A program made the position numbers and the translations under genes. Below the pieces are notes generated by a model. That model saw only the letters and a program-made list of their open reading frames with translations, was not told the DNA's origin and made no database searches. Below are positions 53,301-59,402 of a DNA stretch of 64,000 nt, in pieces; the first letter of the stretch is position 1; the number at the start of each line of letters is the position of its first letter. The DNA comes from Bacteroidales bacterium (GTDB taxonomy: Bacteria; Bacteroidota; Bacteroidia; Bacteroidales; UBA932), in the NCBI GenBank assembly GCA_017549505.1, contig JAFYUS010000002.1, positions 1 to 64,000 of the forward strand, read 5' to 3'.

Positions 53301-53399
53301 ACGAAAGTCCACAAGTTCCTGGCCACGCAGATATACACGGCCCCATTCCAGCGCTTTTGCATTTGCCGATAATTGAGATGATATAATATTGCAATCCAT
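50373..53399 (-). CDS. srfC: SrfC-like P-loop protein
   Basis: A 1008-residue protein with a P-loop IFGESQVGKSYMV (60-67), an ILDFPGARSRK switch-like motif (DFPG, 362-365) and LFLIGTKFNIDL further on, followed by long helical regions. This fits the SrfC/virulence-factor GTPase-like family that accompanies SrfB in the srfABC operon of Salmonella and other Proteobacteria. It follows the SrfB-like gene by 10 bases and overlaps the subtilase gene. The biochemical role of SrfC is poorly known; dynamin-like or GTPase behaviour is suggested by the motifs only. Confidence 0.75.
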   Translation of the reverse strand: MDCNIISSQLSANAKALEWGRVYLRGQELVDFRESLISNRIKLKQLLYANSVNPAAAIFGESQVGKSYMVDCLLTGETEVLNIYNGEGQATGFLESINPLGGGKEATSLISRFTTQQVWGDSAYPIKAAMLSPIDVVIVLLDAYYNDVINHDFPKSDVIAEEILRLKQIYQGKPAVQNIITEDEIYELKEYLRSDLMSRGEAFREALVSTKYIEELALIITHIPDDQWADVFEFLWNKNEILTGVFRKLINTLRKMDFSHTVYIKMDAVLRKPGTILHVDRLYELFGISEVVDDKGNRRTIERAAEPLMTVLTDKGSRLDGIKKSEFCALAMELAFTIVNPHKDNTSFLNEKPFLKKSDILDFPGARSRKRIEADIISETDACEMILRGKVAYLFNKYSQQYLITNLLFCHHDVKSEVVTLSSLLKGWVENTIGNSPEKRRDFMKIAEVPPLFLIGTKFNIDLTKNPDDSKGDVEARQKNMDYRWSKRFEMLENLIAPTVKNDWLNQWTPGQPFNNIYLLRSFEYSCQNGLYVGYQKKDDEGLWKLVYKADGTLQGEVSISEEYSSFIPKLKESFLRDGFVKRHFADASRSWDEVASVGKDGSDWIIKNLTLSSERMNDSRNAQFSSVCSETFEILINALYAFYHDDNSDLELQKQARTAGTISLMFDVLFGKDKYFFSDFISSMLVDEEELHDVVMDIINNTKVVDDTDLSVLFAIRAKARIDNSLSFEENLIRLMKAYNCETQDQLVTVLNDYKVTVEEIINPPKMMNFSRLIADSVETMWVNTRLSLDRYQEFVKRGFKETELRKFLDNTMALYRDKIKLSDRIAKKIHPFVSSSNAVDDMADMLADICSEMINRFVNTMGAAYYEKEMWDTVKSTITKNKFDIDIPSDIQGNYVFDEFDTREKLPVVFDTFDNVDKILNEIPIDRNKLRHFSNYMEFYNWTELMKISFLATQGIPKYDVNMNNALRNLMVDDIICHASLKTLVEESTKLQSLASLKSNENDRVS

Positions 53400-53409
53400 A
53401 GGTTCTAAA

Positions 53410-56400
53410 TTAAATGCTTATATGAAGTTTAAACACGCCTGTATCCAGCCAATTTGTCGAATCTTCTGACCACGTCTGAAGTGCCAGTTCAAAATATTTC
53501 ACAGGCAGTTCATTTCTTTCACTATCTTCAATGGAATCGATCTTCACATATTCCTTGTCTTCATGATACTCACGCTCCAACCTTATACGCAAAGGAGAAT
53601 TCTTTCTCATTCTGAACTTGATTATTTCCATCTCGTTTGCAATCTTATCTGGAGCAATCAATGACTCCTGAGCATCTTCAGGCAAGCCTGCCTGTTTCCT
53701 TACTGTTGCCATTGCACTTTTTCTTATTTCCTTCTCGTTAAACTTCAACATATAGAGAAGGTTTGCTGGATATCCATCAACATCGAATTGTTTTGCACCT
53801 ATGGAAATAGGGAATGCAGCAACTTCTTTATACGCTCCGTTGACTTCAGGTGTAAGAATACTGTCAAGTGTTCCTGTCTGAGCATTAATCACACCAATAA
53901 ACTCAGTAGTTGGAAGTACTTTCTTTATAAGATTCTCTACATTCAGTCTGAATTGACTAAACCTTCCATTCTCCGCCAGATAGGCGATTAATGCCCCTAC
54001 CGCTACCATTGACTTATTATCCTTGAAATGGCCTATATCTGTGGAACTTGGATACCAGCTTCCCACTCGGAAGTTACTCATGGTTACCATCCTGTTTGGT
54101 GGTGTTGGGGACAATCGTCTCAACATACTCTGTACTTGCTTCAACGAACATGGACGGCCACTGATGAGCACAACATCGCATTGATACTTATAGAAGAGGG
54201 CTGCCCACTTTCTCATACTCTTTTCAAATACTCTACGAATTATTTCATTCATGAAATCCGGAGAATATCGTATTACAAGATCTTCAAACCTAAATCCCAT
54301 CTGTTGTTCAAAGAAATCCATCAGAGTATCTGACGGCTCGTTTGCCAAGAAAATATCATTATATGTATATGGCTTTTCCGGCTCGTTTTTCTGGAGTTTA
54401 TCCAACAGGAAGTTTGCAATTGGTTGCAAAACCTGAATCATAAATTCCTTACGCATCTTCTTCTCTTTATTGCCCATACCATGGGTATCAGAAAAGAAAT
54501 GATGCATTTTGTCAGATATGTTATTGACGCCAAGACTCTTCAGTTTCGCGGTTACAATCCCTGAGGCCTCAGGGTAGTCTTTTTGCGGGGAATCCAAGAT
54601 AATATCAATAATAATCCTTTTAACAAGATCATCACCAGCTATCTTGAAAGTTTCCCAGAACAGAGGAGTCGGATTTATAGTCTCTGCACCACGAGTATAG
54701 TTACAAATCATTATGTCAGTAGTACCCGCTCCTATATCAAGGGTACCAATTGTCAAAGATGGTTCGAGTTCCCCATTACGACGCCTACCATATATACTGA
54801 ACAACTCTTTTGAATTACCAAGATAACGTCTAAGTTCACTATACATATAAACCATCTGACAACAGGTTGCCTCATCATAATTCCAACTACGACGCACGTC
54901 AAGATTATCAGCCTTTAATGAAAGATCTCTTACCGATGGGATTATTTCAATTTTCTCCCTATCATTTGCAGCTATATACGGCTGATTATAAGTTTTATTG
55001 TAGAATCTTCTTATTACAATACTAGCCTCATCCATTGCACGTCGTAATGTCCTCTGCTCTTCACGTGCCATAGCTGTAGGACAAGTCAGAATAACCCTTT
55101 TGATTATTCTCTTCTTTTCTTCATCTCCATTGTTCTTACGGAACTCATAGCTATTAATCTGCTGACGCACCTGAAGAAGAATCTCTATAAAACAAAAGGT
55201 CATTAGACTACTGCGTGAATAGGAACTCTTGTCACCCATATCCTGTGGATTAGGAGCAAATCTTCCATCATTATAGAACTGCTGCATTATACCTTCATAA
55301 TCAACAGTTTTTGCCGGTCCCACAAAACGATCCTTCTCAGAAATATATTTCCATTGAGAAGAATAAGGATCAGTATCCCAAAGAAACCTCTTAGGGCTGC
55401 TATAGCTCGTATCAAATTGAGATGAAGTATCCATATCCTGATCCCCATTATATATATTCCTCACAGCTTCTTTTCCCAATCTTACAACACTTGGCCACTT
55501 AAACATTCCATCCATCGAAGGGATATCAAAAATCTCTTCCTTGAAACATAGACGCATATCAAACGGTTCAGCATAAATGTCTCCTGTTTCAAGATCGCGC
55601 AGCTTGATGATAGAAGACTTGGAAAAGGAGGTATCAATAGGATCCTCAGCAACAAGGCCGAAAGTCCTTGAATTACCAACATCCAATACTAGATTTGTAA
55701 ATATCGGAGCACTATCAACATCATTATATAATCTGATGTCAGGTAATTTCTCTAGTTTATGGAGATATGTTATCAAGTAGGCATAATAAACTAAATATTT
55801 CATCTTACTACCTACTTCAAAAGCGTTAGGATTCGTACAGTTAAGTATCTCTTGAAGATATCTATTCAGCCAAGGTTGCTTATCAATATTACAATACTCA
55901 TAGGCTTTTAACGGAATTATTACAGACTGCATATGTTCGCGGTCTTTTGTATTCATCTGTCCTAAATCTTCTGAAGACACACCACATAAAGAGAAGTTCA
56001 AGAATGGCTCTCCTTGAAATACCGGAGCAACATTTTCCTTTTCAACATTCGCCGTTGTATCAAATGCCATGATTAGCTTATAAACCCTCTTTGACCTGAC
56101 TGTCTTTTCCGGTTTAGGAATAAGCTTTATTCTGCACCAATTTGTCGGCGCAGAACTATTTCCCGATGAATCTCGAACAAAATAAGGCATAGGAAGCCAC
56201 CTGTTCTCAATTTGTTCTAAAGCGCTTAGCCTCTTATCACCGATAACGACATCTAGACGGTTAACTGTCAGAAGATTATCCACATCCAGCCAATTCATGG
56301 ATTCATTAATTTCGTTCTCATCCATCAACACATTAGTAAGTGGATCAAGATAACCCGAACCAATCAAATCCATTCTACGAAGATACTTGTCATGGATTGG

Positions 56401-56556
56401 GAAATAATAGGTTGGATCCAAATAAACCTTGTCGCCAAATTTGAACTCATAAAAGCGCAATGCTTTCATTACATTTTCATTCAAATCAATCACAAAATCA
56501 TCCGGATACTCATAGTACTGTATTCCAGTGTTGTAAATTAATGATATTGAAGCCAT
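53410..56556 (-). CDS. srfB: SrfB-like Hsp70/actin-fold ATPase
   Basis: The 1048-residue protein has the split ATPase motifs of the actin/Hsp70 fold: phosphate-1 LVLDVGNSRTFGLV (289-302), phosphate-2 TLDIGAGTTDIMI (605-617) and adenosine-type VVLISGRPCSL (795-805). VILTCPTAMAREEQRTLRRAM lies at 488-508. These match the virulence factor SrfB family. It is the first gene of the about 20-kb operon that continues to 37080 or 36787. An ATP-dependent chaperone- or switch-like role for the downstream protease and GTPase is inferred. Start at ATG 56556, behind a long structured leader. Confidence 0.85.
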   Translation of the reverse strand: MASISLIYNTGIQYYEYPDDFVIDLNENVMKALRFYEFKFGDKVYLDPTYYFPIHDKYLRRMDLIGSGYLDPLTNVLMDENEINESMNWLDVDNLLTVNRLDVVIGDKRLSALEQIENRWLPMPYFVRDSSGNSSAPTNWCRIKLIPKPEKTVRSKRVYKLIMAFDTTANVEKENVAPVFQGEPFLNFSLCGVSSEDLGQMNTKDREHMQSVIIPLKAYEYCNIDKQPWLNRYLQEILNCTNPNAFEVGSKMKYLVYYAYLITYLHKLEKLPDIRLYNDVDSAPIFTNLVLDVGNSRTFGLVAEDPIDTSFSKSSIIKLRDLETGDIYAEPFDMRLCFKEEIFDIPSMDGMFKWPSVVRLGKEAVRNIYNGDQDMDTSSQFDTSYSSPKRFLWDTDPYSSQWKYISEKDRFVGPAKTVDYEGIMQQFYNDGRFAPNPQDMGDKSSYSRSSLMTFCFIEILLQVRQQINSYEFRKNNGDEEKKRIIKRVILTCPTAMAREEQRTLRRAMDEASIVIRRFYNKTYNQPYIAANDREKIEIIPSVRDLSLKADNLDVRRSWNYDEATCCQMVYMYSELRRYLGNSKELFSIYGRRRNGELEPSLTIGTLDIGAGTTDIMICNYTRGAETINPTPLFWETFKIAGDDLVKRIIIDIILDSPQKDYPEASGIVTAKLKSLGVNNISDKMHHFFSDTHGMGNKEKKMRKEFMIQVLQPIANFLLDKLQKNEPEKPYTYNDIFLANEPSDTLMDFFEQQMGFRFEDLVIRYSPDFMNEIIRRVFEKSMRKWAALFYKYQCDVVLISGRPCSLKQVQSMLRRLSPTPPNRMVTMSNFRVGSWYPSSTDIGHFKDNKSMVAVGALIAYLAENGRFSQFRLNVENLIKKVLPTTEFIGVINAQTGTLDSILTPEVNGAYKEVAAFPISIGAKQFDVDGYPANLLYMLKFNEKEIRKSAMATVRKQAGLPEDAQESLIAPDKIANEMEIIKFRMRKNSPLRIRLEREYHEDKEYVKIDSIEDSERNELPVKYFELALQTWSEDSTNWLDTGVFKLHISI

Positions 56557-56601
56557 AAAGACGATATAGTTTTAGTTACACTCAATTACACAACAAAAGG
56601 C

Positions 56602-56740
56602 GCGGACTTTGCTTATTGTATTCTGAGGTATCGGCAAACACCTGCAACTACGATAAGAAAGTCCGCACCCTATAAGAGTGCGGTTTTCCTATCATCCGTA
56701 GTTGCTTCAAATTTTGCCGATTTTCAGAATACGATGATAG
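56602..56740. ncRNA. Structured, possibly two-state RNA element upstream of the SrfB operon
   Basis: Within the 417-base gap 56557-56973, complementary segments form a long imperfect hairpin: GTATTCTGA 56618-56626 with TCAGAATAC 56724-56732; TCGGCAAA 56631-56638 with TTTGCCGA 56713-56720; GCAACTACG 56644-56652 with CGTAGTTGC 56697-56705; CCGCAC 56663-56668 with GTGCGG 56678-56683. A rival pairing joins 56602-56616 (GCGGACTTTGCTTAT) with 56653-56666, and CTATCATC 56689-56696 with GATGATAG 56733-56740. On the minus strand it would be the SrfB leader; on the plus strand CCGCAC/GTGCGG is followed by TTTT. Strand and role are open. Confidence 0.6.
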
Positions 56741-56784
56741 AAAACAAAACTATGTTTTCACTATTTAAGTTCTATTATTTCACG

Positions 56785-56792
56785 CAAATATA
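56785..56792 (-). promoter_or_regulatory. Possible -7 box of the SrfB operon
   Basis: Minus strand TATATTTG matches TAnnTTTG exactly. Transcription from about 56778 would carry the structured element 56602..56740 in a leader of about 220 bases. No clear -33 TTTG is seen. Confidence 0.35.
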
Positions 56793-56911
56793 TAAATTTT
56801 CAATGACTTTCGTTCATACTTTTCCGGAAAAGTCATTAATTTTAACCGTTTCCTTCTTCTGTTAGTGTAAAATGACATAATCTATCATTAGAGCATCCAA
56901 CAAACAGTCAG

Positions 56912-56939
56912 GGTTACTTTTCTGACGTCTCGGTATTAA
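56912..56939 (+). promoter_or_regulatory. ECF-type promoter, copy 8 (plus strand)
   Basis: GGTTACTTT-N11-GGTATTAA, exact match, 34 bases before the lipoprotein ATG at 56974. It is the only copy on the plus strand, 20 kb from copy 7, and directs transcription away from the SrfB operon. Confidence 0.85.
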
Positions 56940-56973
56940 GAGTAAAAGTCAAACATTTAAATACTTAAAAAAA

Positions 56974-57423
56974 ATGAAAAGAAACCTTATTCTCAGTATG
57001 GCCATAGCAATGCTTGCCATCATTTCATGCGAGACTTATGAACCAGTTGACATGAATCATTCACACGACACAGAAGAAGAAACAAGAGTAGGAATGCCTT
57101 CATTCGAGAAGTACCTGACCACAACAGATTATGACGGTTTCTCCATCAGGATGAGATTCGACAACGGCGGGGATATCAGAGATAACATGTCATGTACCGT
57201 TCACTGGAAAGCATATTCATCAAAGCCGTCCTCAACACCGACAATGAGCGACCTGACCAACAATGAGACAATGAGGATTTACGGAAATACACGAAAGACA
57301 ACGACCTTTGACAAGTCGCATGCAGGATACAGAGGCGGCACCTATATCTACTACTGTGCAACATGCAACAACAGCAGATACTCTGTAACCACCCCCGTAA
57401 CATTCTGTATTGTAAAACGCTAA
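56974..57423 (+). CDS. Small lipoprotein of the ECF regulon
   Basis: The 149-residue protein has a lipoprotein signal (KRNLILSMAIAMLAIISC, Cys 19). An acidic linker and a beta-sandwich-like domain follow (DYDGFSIRMRFDNGGDI, CTVHWKAYSSKPSSTP, GGTYIYYCATCNNSRYSV), with a fibronectin/Ig character. It is isolated on the plus strand between its ECF promoter and a strong terminator. Function unknown. Confidence 0.65.
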   Translation: MKRNLILSMAIAMLAIISCETYEPVDMNHSHDTEEETRVGMPSFEKYLTTTDYDGFSIRMRFDNGGDIRDNMSCTVHWKAYSSKPSSTPTMSDLTNNETMRIYGNTRKTTTFDKSHAGYRGGTYIYYCATCNNSRYSVTTPVTFCIVKR

Positions 57424-57456
57424 TACCGAAGACCGCGAGCTCTTTTGCTATGATAT

Positions 57457-57494
57457 TGCACTAGGTACCCTTCAAAATCATGGTACCTAGTGCA
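57457..57494 (+). terminator. Intrinsic terminator after the lipoprotein gene
   Basis: TGCACTAGGTACC (57457-57469) pairs perfectly over 13 bp with GGTACCTAGTGCA (57482-57494) and is followed by TTTTTG. Confidence 0.85.
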
Positions 57495-57619
57495 TTTTTG
57501 CTACAAAACGCTCTAGGCCTGGCGGAAAGCAATGGAAATTTGTTCGATTTTTATAAAAAATCAAACAAATTTTCACATAAAAATCGTCCCTGTAGATATC
57601 TTCAATGGCGGTTTTTAAA

Positions 57620-57652
57620 ATTATCCGCATACTTTTTCGGTATGCGGATAAT
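57620..57652. repeat. Perfect inverted repeat upstream of the Rpn-type gene
   Basis: ATTATCCGCATAC (57620-57632) pairs with GTATGCGGATAAT (57640-57652) over a 7-base loop, TTTTTCG. It lies 37 bases before the ATG at 57689. It may be an operator, a transcript hairpin or a scar of element movement. Confidence 0.6.
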
Positions 57653-57688
57653 GCTCCCGAACTTTGCAGAAGTAACTATTTAAACTAC

Positions 57689-58654
57689 ATGATTATGAGT
57701 GCAAAGAAAGAAAAGGAAAAGAAGATCGGGCCTGTGTATGCAAACTTGTTGTGTGATTTCATGTTCAAGCGCTTGTTTGGAAGCGAGGCGAACAAGGATG
57801 TGCTGATTGCATTCCTCAACATGCTGCTGGAGGATTCAGAGATTGTGGATGTGGATTTCATTCCTACAGAACATCTTGGGTTAACCAAAGAAGACAGGAA
57901 GGCTATATTTGATATTTCATGTAAGTGCAAGAACGGGAGCAGTTTTATCATTGAGATGCAGAAGGGTTATCAGAAGCATTTCCGTGAGAGGGCAATCTAT
58001 TACACGACTTACCCTATAAACGAGCAGGGCAGAAATGCCAGGGACTTATTTATAAAGGAGCATCCTGAAGAAGATTCCAAGGCTGAGTTCAAATGGGATT
58101 ATGATCTTAAGCCTGTCACGGTAGTGGCTATCCTGAACTTCAAGTTCGGTCACGATGAAAGTTGGCCGAAGGACAGGATGCATTCGTCTTACAGGTTGCG
58201 AGAGGACACTACCGGTGAGATAATGACAGAGGTACTGAGGTTCGTATTTCTCGAATTGGGTCGCTTCAAAAAGCATATCTGGGAACTGGAGACAGTGGCT
58301 GACAAATGGATGTACCTGCTTAAGCACATGCACGAGATGGATGAAATTCCTGAAAAATTCTCAGACACATTGTTACGTCGCTTGTTTATATTGTCAGAAA
58401 TAGGTAATTTTACCGCTGAAGAACTTGAAAAATACGAAGCATCCATGAGAGACATGAGCGACTACTACAATATCATCGACACCGCTGCTGAGGAAGCGGA
58501 AAAGAGAGGTATGGCCAAGGGCATGGAGATCGGACGGGAAGAAGGACGGGAGAAAATGAGAATAGCTGCAAAACGACTTAAGGACTCTGGGGTTGACCTC
58601 CAGACTATAGCTCAAGCAACAGGACTGGATGTTGATACAATTGCAAAGCTTTAA
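57689..58654 (+). CDS. Rpn family recombination-promoting nuclease (PD-(D/E)XK, transposase-like)
   Basis: Read from the ATG at 57689: 321 residues. It starts with a basic tail, then VYANLLCDFMFKRLFGSEANKDVLIAFLNMLL. This is the typical start of the PD-(D/E)XK nuclease family transposase/Rpn group. The active-site region is AIFDISCKCKNGSSFIIEMQ (D...ExQ). The C-terminus has Glu/Arg-rich repeats (GMAKGMEIGREEGREKMR) and a small helix-turn-helix-like end. An in-frame ATG at 57605 is unlikely because the perfect hairpin 57620..57652 would lie inside the gene. Such genes often mark mobile or variable loci. Confidence 0.8.
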   Translation: MIMSAKKEKEKKIGPVYANLLCDFMFKRLFGSEANKDVLIAFLNMLLEDSEIVDVDFIPTEHLGLTKEDRKAIFDISCKCKNGSSFIIEMQKGYQKHFRERAIYYTTYPINEQGRNARDLFIKEHPEEDSKAEFKWDYDLKPVTVVAILNFKFGHDESWPKDRMHSSYRLREDTTGEIMTEVLRFVFLELGRFKKHIWELETVADKWMYLLKHMHEMDEIPEKFSDTLLRRLFILSEIGNFTAEELEKYEASMRDMSDYYNIIDTAAEEAEKRGMAKGMEIGREEGREKMRIAAKRLKDSGVDLQTIAQATGLDVDTIAKL

Positions 58655-58723
58655 TTTTCACTTCTAGGAAGCGAGCCACAAAAGCAGACAAAGATTCGGT
58701 GGTTCCATAAAACATACCAGAGA

Positions 58724-58758
58724 ACCTGGAGCACTTTTACCACAAAAATGCTCCAGGT
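58724..58758. terminator. Bidirectional hairpin between convergent Rpn and ClpP genes
   Basis: ACCTGGAGCA (58724-58733) pairs with TGCTCCAGGT (58749-58758). T and A runs in the loop can extend the pairing. It serves the minus-strand ClpP gene (stop at 58784) and perhaps the Rpn gene. Confidence 0.65.
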
Positions 58759-58783
58759 CCCACTGCAAAACAACTGTCATCCC

Positions 58784-59389
58784 CTACTCCACAATCATAT
58801 CGATGAACCCATGTGCGATAGCTTCTTCCGGCTTCATCCAGTGATCGCGGTCGCAGAGGATTTCTATTTCTTCCTTGGTCTTGCCGCTGTTTTCGGCAAG
58901 GACTTCGTAGAGGTCCCACTTCAGGCGTTCCATCTCCTTGAGGTGGATCTCCTGGTCCCTGAATGTCGAATAGCCGACTCCGGAACTTGGCTGATGAATC
59001 ATGAATCTCGAATACTTCAATGCCTTTCTGTGGCCTTTCTCGCCGTTGGAAGCTATGACTGCTCCCATCGATGCGGCACAGCCGAGGATAGTAGTATATA
59101 CCGGAGATTTTATGAACTTCATCACCGATACGAGTTCAAGGCCGGAATAGCATTCACCGCCCGGAGAATTGATGTAAAGATTGATCGGGGCATTTGACTG
59201 CGCATCCAGGAAAAGCATCTGCGCTACCAAAGTATCCATGCTGTCAGGACATACTTCTCCGCTGAGGAAGAGTATACGGTCCATCATCAGACGCGAATAT
59301 ACGTCCAGCTGAGTAATGTTGAGCGGGCGCTCTTCTATTACGTACGGACTGATTATCCTGTCCGCAGGTGTGTTCTTCTTGTTGTTCAT
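58784..59389 (-). CDS. ClpP-family serine protease paralogue
   Basis: A 201-residue ClpP with the complete triad S107 (GCAASMGA), H132 (MIHQPSSG) and D182 (CDRDHWM), and the usual PINLYINSPGGE segment. No ClpX or ClpA gene is adjacent. Instead a kinase-AAA+ fusion lies 13 bases upstream in the same orientation. I read this as a ClpP paralogue dedicated to that unfoldase rather than the housekeeping copy. The lack of a clpX neighbour and of trigger factor supports this, but a housekeeping role cannot be excluded. Confidence 0.9.
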   Translation of the reverse strand: MNNKKNTPADRIISPYVIEERPLNITQLDVYSRLMMDRILFLSGEVCPDSMDTLVAQMLFLDAQSNAPINLYINSPGGECYSGLELVSVMKFIKSPVYTTILGCAASMGAVIASNGEKGHRKALKYSRFMIHQPSSGVGYSTFRDQEIHLKEMERLKWDLYEVLAENSGKTKEEIEILCDRDHWMKPEEAIAHGFIDMIVE

Positions 59390-59402
59390 ATCGTTGACAT
59401 TT

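Noticed and set aside
56557..56973. 6S RNA or retron RNA for the structured element
   Set aside because: The long hairpin lacks the large central bubble expected of 6S RNA, and no reverse transcriptase gene is nearby.
57689..58654. Calling the Rpn-type gene part of an insertion sequence
   Set aside because: No terminal inverted repeats flanking the gene or target duplications were found. The perfect repeat 57620..57652 is a single hairpin on one side only.
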